A stretch of DNA of 64,000 bases from Pseudomonas sp. GM49 (GTDB lineage Bacteria > Pseudomonadota > Gammaproteobacteria > Pseudomonadales > Pseudomonadaceae): assembly GCF_000282355.1 (NCBI RefSeq), contig NZ_AKJL01000073.1, positions 25,686-89,685 of the forward strand, in the 5' to 3' direction. This document shows, in pieces, positions 1 through 7,907 of the stretch. Every line of letters begins with the position of its first letter. Position 1 is the stretch's first letter. The notes below the pieces were generated by a model. The model was given only the letters and a program-made list of their open reading frames with translations, did not search any database and was not told the DNA's origin. A program made the translations under genes and the position numbers.

Positions 1-477
1 GACGGCGATGCAGCCGATTTCAGCCAGTTGCCGGGCGATGATCGGGTCATCACTGGTGTAGACCATCACGTCGAAGCCTTCCTTGACCAGCGTTTCGGCG
101 GCCTTGAGGGTTTCGATCACGTTGGGAAACAGGGTTTTCTGGTCGGCCAGCACTTCCAGCTTCACCAGGTTGTGTCCATCGAGCAGCTCACGGGCCAGGC
201 GGCAGGTGCGCACGGCTTCGATGGCGTCGTAGCAACCGGCAGTGTTCGGCAGGAAGGTGTAGCGATCCGGCGACAGCACTTCGAGCAGGTTCGGCTCGCC
301 CTCGATCTGGCCGAGGTTGGTACGGCGCACGGCGAAAGTCACGATCTCGGCACCCGAGGCTTCGATGGCCAGGCGGGTTTCTTCCATGTCACGGTACTTG
401 CCGGTACCGACCAGCAAACGCGACTGGTAAGTACGACCGGCCAGGACGAAAGGCTTGTCGCTACGAACGATGCTCAT
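1..477 (-). CDS. thiG: Thiazole synthase ThiG (N-terminal part, cut by window edge)
   Basis: ThiG forms the thiazole phosphate moiety of thiamine from 1-deoxy-D-xylulose 5-phosphate, dehydroglycine and ThiS thiocarboxylate in the cytoplasm. The reverse-strand frame opens at an ATG at 477 ([20 protein letters not shown]) and stays open to the window edge, giving about 159 of the usual 260-265 residues. Family landmarks visible are [10 protein letters not shown], the [11 protein letters not shown] segment and LLPNTAGC-type text (here [14 protein letters not shown]). It lies 60 bases downstream of thiS on the same strand, the usual thiS-thiG order. The C-terminal half lies outside the window, so the active-site lysine region cannot be fully judged. 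Confidence 0.95.
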   Translation of the reverse strand, partial: MSIVRSDKPFVLAGRTYQSRLLVGTGKYRDMEETRLAIEASGAEIVTFAVRRTNLGQIEGEPNLLEVLSPDRYTFLPNTAGCYDAIEAVRTCRLARELLDGHNLVKLEVLADQKTLFPNVIETLKAAETLVKEGFDVMVYTSDDPIIARQLAEIGCIAV

Positions 478-537
478 GGGAAATCCTCTGTAGGGGTGAG
501 GTTCTTGCAGAATTCTGTGGCCACTCGGCCGAGGCTA

Positions 538-738
538 CTAGCCGCCGCCGATGGCGTGCACCACTTCGACGGTATCGCCGTCGTTCAACGCGGTGTCTGC
601 ATGCTGACTGCGCGGGACGATATCCAGATTGAGTTCGACCGCCACCCGGCGTCCGGTCAGGTCCAGACGGGTCAGCAGGGCCGCAACGGTTTCACCGTCG
701 GGCAGTTCAAAGGATTCGCCGTTCAACTGAATGCGCAT
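538..738 (-). CDS. thiS: Sulfur carrier protein ThiS
   Basis: ThiS is the ubiquitin-like carrier whose C-terminal glycine is adenylated and thiocarboxylated to deliver sulfur to ThiG. The frame encodes 66 residues beginning [20 protein letters not shown] and ending in HAIGGG, so the obligatory C-terminal Gly-Gly is present. An upstream in-frame ATG would add 16 residues ([16 protein letters not shown]), but 66 residues and the MRIQLNGE start fit the family, so I chose the internal ATG at 738. thiG follows after 60 bases in the same direction, implying co-transcription. Confidence 0.95.
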   Translation of the reverse strand: MRIQLNGESFELPDGETVAALLTRLDLTGRRVAVELNLDIVPRSQHADTALNDGDTVEVVHAIGGG

Positions 739-821
739 GCCGGATGCCGCCATCATTTTTAGGGGCAGGCATTCTAGCTTGATCATGACCTAAAGGTCAG
801 CAACAAGCGTCAAGCGGTAGG

Positions 822-1190
822 TTACAAACGCCAGGCGGCCAGGCCCAGGCAAAACCAGCCCACCAGGAAGGCCAGGCCACCGAACGGGGTGATGATGCCG
901 AGCTTGCTGATGCCCGTCAGCGTCAATACATACAGGCTGCCGGAGAACAGCAGGATACCGATGGCAAACGATGCGCAGGCCCAAGTGGCGAGTCGACCGG
1001 GAATTTGCGTGGCCAGCGCGGCGACACCGAGCAGCGCCAGGGCATGCACCAGTTGATAGGTGACGCCGGTATGGAAGATCGCCAGGTACTCGGCGCTCAG
1101 GCGGCTTTTCAGGCCGTGGGCGGCAAAGGCCCCGAGACCGACACCGGTGAAGCCGAAAAAAGCGGCCAGCATCAGAAAGCCACGCAGCAT
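822..1190 (-). CDS. DUF423 family small membrane protein
   Basis: A 122-residue hydrophobic protein with about four predicted membrane spans (around residues 5-22, 45-65, 70-90 and 98-118). The sequence FGFTGVGLGAFAAHGLK near the N terminus and the TYQLVHALALL segment are typical of the DUF423 (YgdD-like) family of inner-membrane proteins, whose biochemical role is not established. It is divergent from mtgA and lies just upstream of the thiS/thiG pair in the same direction, with about 80 bases between it and thiS. Family assignment is firm; function is unknown. Confidence 0.85.
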   Translation of the reverse strand: MLRGFLMLAAFFGFTGVGLGAFAAHGLKSRLSAEYLAIFHTGVTYQLVHALALLGVAALATQIPGRLATWACASFAIGILLFSGSLYVLTLTGISKLGIITPFGGLAFLVGWFCLGLAAWRL

Positions 1191-1225
1191 GCAGAACTCC
1201 AGTCAGTTTCGATCCAAAGGGTCTG

Positions 1226-1231
1226 TATAAT
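1226..1231 (+). promoter_or_regulatory. Candidate sigma-70 -10 element for mtgA
   Basis: A perfect TATAAT lies 34 bases before the mtgA start codon in the 74-base divergent gap between the DUF423 gene and mtgA. I see no good -35 hexamer at 16-18 bases upstream, so this rests on the -10 match and its position only. Confidence 0.4.
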
Positions 1232-1264
1232 GGCCCGCTCAACGGGTTCGGCCAAGCCATCTCT

Positions 1265-1987
1265 ATGCTGCGTATCTATTTCCGTCATTTCACCAAGGCC
1301 GTACTCTGGTTCATGGGTGGCAGCGTCTTGCTGGTGCTGATCTTTCGCGTGGTGCCGCCACCAGGGACGACGCTGATGGTCGAGCGCAAGATCGAATCCT
1401 GGTTTGACGGCGAACCCATCGACCTGCAACGGACCTGGAAACCCTGGGACGAGATCTCCGACGACCTCAAGGTGGCGGTGATTGCCGGCGAAGACCAGAA
1501 ATTCCCGGAGCACTGGGGCTTCGATATCGGCGCGATTCAGGCGGCGTTTGCCCACAACGAGCGCGGCGGTTCGATCCGTGGCGCCAGCACCCTGAGCCAG
1601 CAAGTCTCGAAAAACCTGTTCCTGTGGTCTGGCCGCAGCTGGCTGCGCAAAGGCCTGGAAGCCTGGTTCACCGGGCTGATCGAAGTGTTCTGGCCCAAGC
1701 AGCGGATTCTTGAGGTGTACCTCAACAGTGTCGAGTGGGATGACGGTGTGTTTGGCGCCGAAGCGGCGGCCCGGCATCACTTTGGCGTGAGCGCTAAAGG
1801 CCTCAGCCGCCAGCAGTCGAGCTTGTTGGCCGCAGTACTGCCCAACCCGCGGGTTTGGAGTGCGAGCCATCCGACCACCTACGTTTCACGTCGGGCCGGC
1901 TGGATCAGGCAGCAGATGAGTCAGTTGGGCGGGGACAGCTATCTGATCGGGCTGAACGACTCGCGCCGGGCGCCTTGGGCCGAATAA
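1265..1987 (+). CDS. mtgA: Monofunctional biosynthetic peptidoglycan transglycosylase
   Basis: MtgA is an inner-membrane glycosyltransferase (GT51) that polymerises lipid II into glycan strands without a transpeptidase domain. The 240-residue protein has one N-terminal membrane anchor (about residues 14-34) followed by a GT51 domain. Visible landmarks are the catalytic-Glu motif AGEDQKFPEHWGFD, the GGSTLSQQ-like motif here GASTLSQQVSKNLFLW, and the KQRILEVYLNSVEWDDGVFGAE block. Length and the absence of a penicillin-binding domain fit MtgA rather than a class A PBP. It converges on rpoH across a strong bidirectional terminator. Confidence 0.95.
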   Translation: MLRIYFRHFTKAVLWFMGGSVLLVLIFRVVPPPGTTLMVERKIESWFDGEPIDLQRTWKPWDEISDDLKVAVIAGEDQKFPEHWGFDIGAIQAAFAHNERGGSIRGASTLSQQVSKNLFLWSGRSWLRKGLEAWFTGLIEVFWPKQRILEVYLNSVEWDDGVFGAEAAARHHFGVSAKGLSRQQSSLLAAVLPNPRVWSASHPTTYVSRRAGWIRQQMSQLGGDSYLIGLNDSRRAPWAE

Positions 1988-2040
1988 CACTGAAGATCCC
2001 CTGTGGGAGCGATGTACCAGGGATCATCGGCACAAACAAA

Positions 2041-2075
2041 AAACGCCCCGATCAATGATCGGGGCGTTTTTTATT
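2041..2075. terminator. Bidirectional rho-independent terminator between mtgA and rpoH
   Basis: A GC-rich perfect stem (AACGCCCCGATC / GATCGGGGCGTT) with a tight loop is flanked by A-rich sequence on the left and a T-run on the right. It can therefore terminate both the rightward mtgA transcript and the leftward rpoH transcript, which converge here. Confidence 0.9.
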
Positions 2076-2088
2076 GCCAGGTCGCCGG

Positions 2089-2943
2089 TTACGCGGCGAT
2101 CGACAACTTGAGCTTGTTCATCGCGCTCTTCTCGAGTTGGCGAATACGCTCGGCCGACACGTTGTACTTCTGCGCCAGGTCGTGCAGCGTGGCTTTTTCT
2201 TCCGCCAGCCAGCGCTGGTAGAGGATGTCACGGCTGCGGTCGTCCAGCACTTCCAGTGCTTCGTGCAGGTTGTGGTTGGAGTTGTCGCTCCAGTCGGCAT
2301 CTTCCAGTTGACGGGCCGGGTCGTACCGGTGGTCTTCCAGATAGTTGGCCGGCGACTGGAAAGCACTGTCGTCGTCCGCTTCGGCAGCCGGGTCGAAGGC
2401 CATGTCATGGCCAGTCAGGCGGCTTTCCATCTCGCGCACTTCCCGAGGCTCTACACCCAGGCTTTCTGCCACGCGATGGACTTCCTCGTTGTTCAACCAG
2501 GCCAAGCGCTTCTTCTGGCTGCGCAGGTTGAAGAACAACTTGCGCTGGGCCTTGGTGGTCGCGACTTTCACGATGCGCCAGTTGCGCAGGATGAACTCGT
2601 GGATTTCCGCCTTGATCCAGTGCACGGCAAAGGACACCAGGCGCACGCCCATTTCCGGGTTGAAGCGTTTCACGGCCTTCATCAGGCCAACGTTGCCTTC
2701 CTGGATCAGGTCAGCCTGAGCCAGGCCGTAGCCGGAATAGCTACGGGCGATATGTACGACAAAACGCAGGTGGGCGAGCACCATCTGCCGAGCCGCCCCC
2801 AAATCCTGCTCATAATAGAGACTCTCGGCCAGTTCACGCTCCTGCTCCGGCGACAGCAATGGAATGCTGTTGACGGTGTGCACATAGGCCTCCAGGTTCG
2901 CACCCGGGACCAGAGCATATGCAGGTTGCAAAGAATTGGTCAT
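2089..2943 (-). CDS. rpoH: RNA polymerase heat-shock sigma factor RpoH (sigma-32)
   Basis: RpoH directs RNA polymerase to heat-shock promoters. From the ATG at 2943 the protein is 284 residues, the normal Pseudomonas length, and a GGAGG Shine-Dalgarno precedes this ATG; the longer open frame upstream has no such support. Sigma regions are in order: region 1.2/2.1 ([15 protein letters not shown]), region 2.2-2.4 ([24 protein letters not shown], then [21 protein letters not shown]), the RpoH box around QRKLFFNLR, and region 4 ending in [17 protein letters not shown]. It lies 120 bases downstream of ftsX, the conserved fts-rpoH arrangement, with a sigma-E-like promoter in the gap. Confidence 0.97.
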   Translation of the reverse strand: MTNSLQPAYALVPGANLEAYVHTVNSIPLLSPEQERELAESLYYEQDLGAARQMVLAHLRFVVHIARSYSGYGLAQADLIQEGNVGLMKAVKRFNPEMGVRLVSFAVHWIKAEIHEFILRNWRIVKVATTKAQRKLFFNLRSQKKRLAWLNNEEVHRVAESLGVEPREVREMESRLTGHDMAFDPAAEADDDSAFQSPANYLEDHRYDPARQLEDADWSDNSNHNLHEALEVLDDRSRDILYQRWLAEEKATLHDLAQKYNVSAERIRQLEKSAMNKLKLSIAA

Positions 2944-2991
2944 ACGAAAAAACCTCCGACTTACAAACTCGTGCAGTTCAGCACTGCGAAA

Positions 2992-3019
2992 ATTGACCGG
3001 AAACCGAAAGACAAGTTCC
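2992..3019 (-). promoter_or_regulatory. Candidate sigma-E (AlgU/RpoE-type) promoter of rpoH
   Basis: Read on the reverse strand, the gap between ftsX and rpoH holds GGAACTT (3019-3013), then 16 bases, then TCAAT (2996-2992). GGAACTT is the classical extracytoplasmic sigma -35. An AlgU-dependent rpoH promoter is established in P. aeruginosa, so position and sequence agree. The -10 match is only partial. Confidence 0.55.
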
Positions 3020-3063
3020 CTAAAACCCAAAAACGCTGAAAGGTCAATACGAGCAAAATGATA

Positions 3064-4086
3064 CTACTTAGGCGCAAGCTCCCTCAGGTGGCGTGCGACT
3101 GCAATCCATGCACCGATATACCCCAACAGCACCGCGCCAAGCAAGAGAGACAGACCGTCGGCAACTGGCACTCCAGCCAGAGCAAAATCACTGCCGTACA
3201 ATCCGGCCAGCCCCACCACCGCGTCATTCAGCCAGTCAAGACCGAACGCCAGTACGCCCCAGGACAGAATCCCCGCACCGAAGCCATACAGCGCACCCAT
3301 ATATAGAAAGGGCCTGCGTACATAGCTGTCAGTGCCGCCGACCAGTTTAATCACTTCTATCTCTGTGCGGCGGTTTTCAATATGAAGACGAATGGTATTG
3401 CCTATCACCAAAAGTAATGCAGAAACCAGAAGCACGGTCAGACCGAAGACAAAACGGTCACCCAGCTTGAGGATGGCTGCCAGGCGCTCGACCCAGACTA
3501 AATCAAGTTGTGCCTGTTGTACCTTCGGCAGCTCGGATAGTTTTTGTCTTAATGCTTCAAGGGCCGGCTTGTCGACTTCGGTCGGCGTCACCAGCACCAC
3601 GCCCGGCAGCGGATTCTCCGGCAATTCCTTGAGCGCCTCGCCCAGACCGGACTGTTGCTGGAACTCTTCCAGCGCCTGCTCCCGGCCCACATATTCGGCA
3701 TCGGCCACGCCAGGCATGCCCTTGATCTGATCGCGCAGCGCTTCGCTTTCGACCGGCTTGGCCTCAAGGTCCAGATACAGGGAAATCTGCGCTGCGCGCT
3801 GCCAGGAACCGCCCAGACGCTCGACGTTACTTAGCAAAAGTGACAGCCCCATGGGCAAACTCAGGGCCACCGCCATCACCATGCAGGTGAAGAAACTGCC
3901 GATGGGCTGCTTGCCCAGGCGGCGCAGGCTGTCCACCAGGCTGGCGCGATGGCTTTCGATCCAGGCGCGGAACAACGTGGCGAAGTCCGGCCCGTCGTCA
4001 TCGTCGCGCTTTTTCTTTTGCGGTTGCGGATCGGCGGCTTTCGGGGCCACTCGCTCGGAAACCTTGGGGCTACGTGTTGCACTCAT
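3064..4086 (-). CDS. ftsX: Cell division ABC-type membrane protein FtsX
   Basis: FtsX is the transmembrane partner of FtsE; the complex acts at the divisome and controls periplasmic amidase activation through EnvC-like proteins. The 340-residue protein has a charged cytoplasmic N terminus rich in Lys and Asp (including KKKRDDDDG), a first membrane span near residues 65-85, a periplasmic loop of about 120 residues, and three C-terminal spans in the FtsX permease domain. The start overlaps the ftsE stop by four bases (ATGA type), so the two are translationally coupled. rpoH lies downstream with its own promoter. Confidence 0.95.
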   Translation of the reverse strand: MSATRSPKVSERVAPKAADPQPQKKKRDDDDGPDFATLFRAWIESHRASLVDSLRRLGKQPIGSFFTCMVMAVALSLPMGLSLLLSNVERLGGSWQRAAQISLYLDLEAKPVESEALRDQIKGMPGVADAEYVGREQALEEFQQQSGLGEALKELPENPLPGVVLVTPTEVDKPALEALRQKLSELPKVQQAQLDLVWVERLAAILKLGDRFVFGLTVLLVSALLLVIGNTIRLHIENRRTEIEVIKLVGGTDSYVRRPFLYMGALYGFGAGILSWGVLAFGLDWLNDAVVGLAGLYGSDFALAGVPVADGLSLLLGAVLLGYIGAWIAVARHLRELAPK

Positions 4087-4754
4087 ACGGCCGCCTCCCC
4101 GTCACCGATCAATCGACCACGTTGCAGCGTCAGCATGCGATGGCGCATGCGGGCGATCAGGGCCAGGTCGTGACTGGCGATCAGCACGCTGGTACCCAGA
4201 CGATTGATATCTTCGAACACACCCATGATTTCGGCGGCCAGACGCGGGTCGAGGTTACCGGTCGGTTCGTCCGCCAGCAGCAAGGCCGGGCGATGGACGA
4301 TGGCGCGGGCGATGCCGACGCGCTGCTGCTGACCGGTGGACAGGTCGCCCGGGTACAGATCGGTTTTATCCGACAGCGCCACGCGCTCCAGTGCCGAGTC
4401 CACGCGCTTGGCGATCTCGGCCTTGGACAGACCCAGGATCTGCAAAGGCAACGCAACGTTATTGAACACCGTGCGATCGAACAGCAACTGGTGATTCTGG
4501 AACACCACGCCGATCTGCCGACGCAAGAAAGGAATCTGCGCGTTGCTGATGGTGCTCAGGTCTTGCCCGGCGAGCAGCAACTTGCCGCTGGTCGGACGCT
4601 CCATCGCCAGCAACAGGCGCAATAGCGTGGATTTACCGGCGCCGGAATGGCCGGTGACAAACAAGAACTCGCCACGACGGACTCGAAAGCTCAGCTCATG
4701 CAAGCCGACGTGACCGTTCGGGTAGCGTTTACCGACCTGTTCGAAACGAATCAT
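4083..4754 (-). CDS. ftsE: Cell division ATP-binding protein FtsE
   Basis: FtsE is the ATPase of the FtsEX divisome complex. The 223-residue protein shows all ABC landmarks: Walker A GHSGAGKSTLLRLLL at about residues 35-49, the Q-loop region VVFQNHQLL, the signature LSTGQQQRVGIARA, Walker B LLLADEPTGNLD and the H-loop IASHDLALI. Its length is the family norm. It overlaps ftsY upstream and ftsX downstream by four bases each, so the three genes form a tight operon. Confidence 0.97.
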   Translation of the reverse strand: MIRFEQVGKRYPNGHVGLHELSFRVRRGEFLFVTGHSGAGKSTLLRLLLAMERPTSGKLLLAGQDLSTISNAQIPFLRRQIGVVFQNHQLLFDRTVFNNVALPLQILGLSKAEIAKRVDSALERVALSDKTDLYPGDLSTGQQQRVGIARAIVHRPALLLADEPTGNLDPRLAAEIMGVFEDINRLGTSVLIASHDLALIARMRHRMLTLQRGRLIGDGEAAV

Positions 4755-6208
4755 GAACGCTCCCGCTCGGCAAACAATGCCTGGACAAAGGGTTCTGCTT
4801 CAAAGGTACGCAAATCGTCGATGCCTTCGCCAACACCGATGTAGCGGATCGGCAAGCCAAACTGCTTGGCCAGGGCGAAAATCACCCCGCCCTTGGCGGT
4901 GCCGTCGAGTTTAGTCAAAGCCAGGCCGGTCAATTCGACGGTCTGGTTGAATTGTTTCGCCTGGTTGATGGCGTTCTGGCCGGTACCGGCATCGAGGACC
5001 AGCAACACTTCGTGCGGCGCGTCGGCATCGAGCTTGCCGATCACCCGGCGAACCTTTTTCAACTCTTCCATCAGGTTGTCTTTGGTGTGCAGGCGACCGG
5101 CGGTGTCGGCGATCAGCACATCGATGCCACGGGCCTTGGCGGCCTGCACGGCGTCGAAAATTACCGAGGCCGAGTCGGCGCCAGTGTGCTGCGCGATCAC
5201 CGGAATCTTGTTGCGCTCGCCCCAGACCTGCAATTGCTCCACCGCCGCGGCGCGGAAGGTGTCGCCAGCGGCCAGCATGACTTTCTTGCCTTCCAGCTGC
5301 AGTTTCTTGGCCAGCTTGCCGATGGTGGTGGTCTTACCGGCACCGTTGACGCCAACGACCAGAATCACGAACGGCTTGTTCTGTGAGGAGACTTTCAGCG
5401 GCTGCTCGACAGGCTTGAGCATGGCGGCCAGCTCGGCCTGCAGGGATTTGTACAGGGCATCGGCGTCGGCCAGCTCTTTGCGCGCAACCTTCTGCGTCAG
5501 ACGCTGAATGATCACCGACGTGGCCTCGACACCCACGTCGGCGGTCAGCAAACGGGTTTCGAGGTCTTCGAGCAGTTCGTCATCGATGACCTTTTTGCCC
5601 AGAAACAGGCTGGCCATGCCTTCGCCAATACTGGCGCTGGTCTTGGACAGACCCTGCTTGAGGCGGGCGAAGAAACCGGCTTTGGTTTCTTCGGTGCGTA
5701 CAGGCTCGACCGGGGCAACCGGTTCGGTTACAACCGATACAGGCGCAGGCGCAGCCACAACGACTAGCGCCACAACCGGCTCGACCACAAGTGCATGAAC
5801 CGGCGCAGGCGCAAACGCAGCCGGGGCCGGGGCCGGGGCCGGGGCCGGAATCGGCGGGGTCACGTGGGGCGCCAGATCATCTTCGACCAGCGCCACGGGC
5901 TCTTCTGCCACGGGCAAGGTCAGCCATGGCTCGGCAGTCGGTGTCAGCGGCGCTTCGATGATTTCGTTGGCTGGCTCGACGACAGTCTCGGCCTGCGGTT
6001 GCAATACCGGTTCGGCGACCGGCAGAACAACCGGCGCGGGCGCGTCTATTACTGGGGCCGGAGCCGGAGCCGGAGCTGGCGCAGGTTCAGGAACGGGTTG
6101 TGGCTGTTCGACGACGGGTTCCTGCGGCTTTTTGCGCAGCCATCCGAACAGGCTTTTCTTCTCGCCAGCCGCAGCTGGGGTCTTCTTGTCGTCGTTGGAA
6201 CCAAACAT
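4751..6208 (-). CDS. ftsY: Signal recognition particle receptor FtsY
   Basis: FtsY is the membrane-associated GTPase that receives SRP-ribosome complexes at the Sec translocon. The 485-residue protein has a long acidic, Pro/Ala/Val-rich A domain (about residues 1-175, with runs of alternating Ala-Pro) followed by the conserved NG domain. The G1 motif is GVNGAGKTTTIGKLAKKL, and further on are DTAGRLHTKDNLMEELKK and TKLDGTAKGGVIFALAKQ. The A domain is low-complexity and encoded partly by GGGGCC-type tandem hexamers, so its length is likely variable among strains. First gene of ftsY-ftsE-ftsX. Confidence 0.96.
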   Translation of the reverse strand: MFGSNDDKKTPAAAGEKKSLFGWLRKKPQEPVVEQPQPVPEPAPAPAPAPAPVIDAPAPVVLPVAEPVLQPQAETVVEPANEIIEAPLTPTAEPWLTLPVAEEPVALVEDDLAPHVTPPIPAPAPAPAPAAFAPAPVHALVVEPVVALVVVAAPAPVSVVTEPVAPVEPVRTEETKAGFFARLKQGLSKTSASIGEGMASLFLGKKVIDDELLEDLETRLLTADVGVEATSVIIQRLTQKVARKELADADALYKSLQAELAAMLKPVEQPLKVSSQNKPFVILVVGVNGAGKTTTIGKLAKKLQLEGKKVMLAAGDTFRAAAVEQLQVWGERNKIPVIAQHTGADSASVIFDAVQAAKARGIDVLIADTAGRLHTKDNLMEELKKVRRVIGKLDADAPHEVLLVLDAGTGQNAINQAKQFNQTVELTGLALTKLDGTAKGGVIFALAKQFGLPIRYIGVGEGIDDLRTFEAEPFVQALFAERERS

Positions 6209-6551
6209 GGAGGACGGCTATCTCACGGTAGCGACGCGCCAATGGCGCCTCGGCAAATAAAAATTCGATGCAGAACAGACTGCGATTGACGCAGCTTGTT
6301 CACGCGCAACATTTTGTCGAGGTGAACAACGCCACCTCAAGGAAACGATTTCACACGGGACAGATGCGGCAAAATCGGCGAAAAAGCGGAGTTTAGCTGA
6401 TAAATATCCACACTCCGTCGCAAACCCATACAACCTGATCAAACATGAGTGCCTGATAGGCGTGGCCGCCAGTAAAACGGATCAGTATCCTAGCACCCTC
6501 TCGCCCGCTGACGCTAAGAACAAGCGGGCAGCCCCAAAGGTTTAAAAACGA
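6209..6551. other. Divergent intergenic region ftsY / M16 peptidase
   Basis: This 343-base gap separates two divergent transcription units, so it should hold at least two promoters. The only clear structure I see is a 7-bp inverted repeat, GCCCGCT (6503-6509) and AGCGGGC (6523-6529), about 22 bases before the M16 start codon. I find no convincing gene, REP element or textbook -35/-10 pair. Confidence 0.5.
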
Positions 6552-7907
6552 ATGAATGCTCTTGCCCGCCGCGCCGCAGGCCTGCTCCTCAGCACAGTTT
6601 TCCTGCCCCTTTCGGCCATGGCCGCCGACCCGCAACCTACCCACGAATTCACCCTCGACAACGGTCTGAAGGTGATCGTACGTGAAGACCACCGTGCGCC
6701 CGTGGTGGTTTCCCAGGTCTGGTACAAGGTCGGCAGCAGCTACGAGACGCCGGGTAACACCGGTCTGTCCCACGCCCTGGAACACATGATGTTCAAGGGT
6801 AGCGAGAAAGTCGGCCCCGGCGAAGCCTCGCTGATACTGCGCGACCTCGGCGCCGAAGAGAACGCATTCACCAGCGACGACTTCACCGCGTACTACCAGG
6901 TGCTGGCCCGCGATCGCCTGGGCGTAGCCTTCGAACTGGAGGCCGACCGCATGGCCAGCCTGCGCCTGCCGGCCGGCGAGTTCGCCAAGGAAATCGAGGT
7001 CATCAAGGAGGAACGTCGCCTGCGCACCGACGACAAGCCGATGTCCAAGGCCTACGAGCGCTTCAAGGCCATGGCCTACCCGGCCAGCGGCTATCACACG
7101 CCGACCATCGGCTGGATGGCCGACCTTGAGCGGATGAAAGTCGAAGAACTGCGTCACTGGTACCAGACCTGGTACGTGCCGAACAACGCCACACTGGTAG
7201 TAGTTGGCGATGTCACACCGGGCGAAGTCAAAACCCTGGCCCAGCGCTACTTTGGCCCGATCGCCAAGCGTGATGTGCCGGCCGCGAAAAAACCGCTGGA
7301 ACTGGCCGAACCCGGCGAGCGCCAGATCACCCTGCATGTGCAAACCCAACTGCCAAGCCTGATGCTGGCCTTCAACGTACCGAGCATTGCCACCACCGAA
7401 GACAAACGCCTGGTCAATGCCCTGCGCCTGATCTCGGCGCTGCTCGATGGCGGCTACAGCGGACGCATCCCGACGCAACTGGAGCGCGGAGAAGAACTGG
7501 TGTCTGGCGGTTCGTCGAGTTATGACGCCTACACCCGTGGCGATAGCTTGTTTACCCTGTCGGCATCGCCAAACACACAGAAACACAAGACCATCGCCCA
7601 GGCGCAAGCCGGTTTGTGGAGGCTGCTCGACCAGCTGAAAACCACTGCACCAACCGCCGAAGAGCTGGAACGCGTACGCGCACAAGTCATTGCCGGCCTG
7701 GTCTACGAGCGCGACTCGATCACCAGTCAGGCCACGGCCATCGGCCAACTGGAAACCGTTGGCCTGTCATGGCAGCTGATGGACACCGAACTGGCCGACC
7801 TGGAAAGCGTCACGCCGGAAGATATCCAGAAAGCCGCCAAGCTGTATTTCACCCGCGAACGTCTCAGCGTCGCCCATGTACTGCCTCTGGAGACGACTCA
7901 TGAGTGA
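6552..7907 (+). CDS. M16B zinc peptidase, catalytic-type subunit (first pair)
   Basis: A 451-residue periplasmic or envelope peptidase of the insulinase/processing-peptidase family M16. A signal peptide is evident (about residues 1-24, ending SAMAADPQ). The inverted zinc motif is intact, His74-x-x-Glu77-His78 in GLSHALEHMM, with the third ligand glutamate near 154 in the EERR segment. An N-terminal M16 domain and a C-terminal M16_C domain are recognisable. Its stop overlaps by eight bases the start of a second M16 gene that lacks the zinc motif, the usual two-subunit arrangement, and rsmD follows. Natural substrate unknown. Confidence 0.9.
   Translation: MNALARRAAGLLLSTVFLPLSAMAADPQPTHEFTLDNGLKVIVREDHRAPVVVSQVWYKVGSSYETPGNTGLSHALEHMMFKGSEKVGPGEASLILRDLGAEENAFTSDDFTAYYQVLARDRLGVAFELEADRMASLRLPAGEFAKEIEVIKEERRLRTDDKPMSKAYERFKAMAYPASGYHTPTIGWMADLERMKVEELRHWYQTWYVPNNATLVVVGDVTPGEVKTLAQRYFGPIAKRDVPAAKKPLELAEPGERQITLHVQTQLPSLMLAFNVPSIATTEDKRLVNALRLISALLDGGYSGRIPTQLERGEELVSGGSSSYDAYTRGDSLFTLSASPNTQKHKTIAQAQAGLWRLLDQLKTTAPTAEELERVRAQVIAGLVYERDSITSQATAIGQLETVGLSWQLMDTELADLESVTPEDIQKAAKLYFTRERLSVAHVLPLETTHE

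Noticed and set aside
738..786. N-terminal extension of ThiS to 82 residues
   Set aside because: Family length is 66 residues and the extension [16 protein letters not shown] has no similarity to ThiS.
1998..2016. CCTGTGGGAGCGATG after mtgA, resembling a REP arm
   Set aside because: Only the first half of a REP is present and no palindrome can form; at most a decayed remnant.
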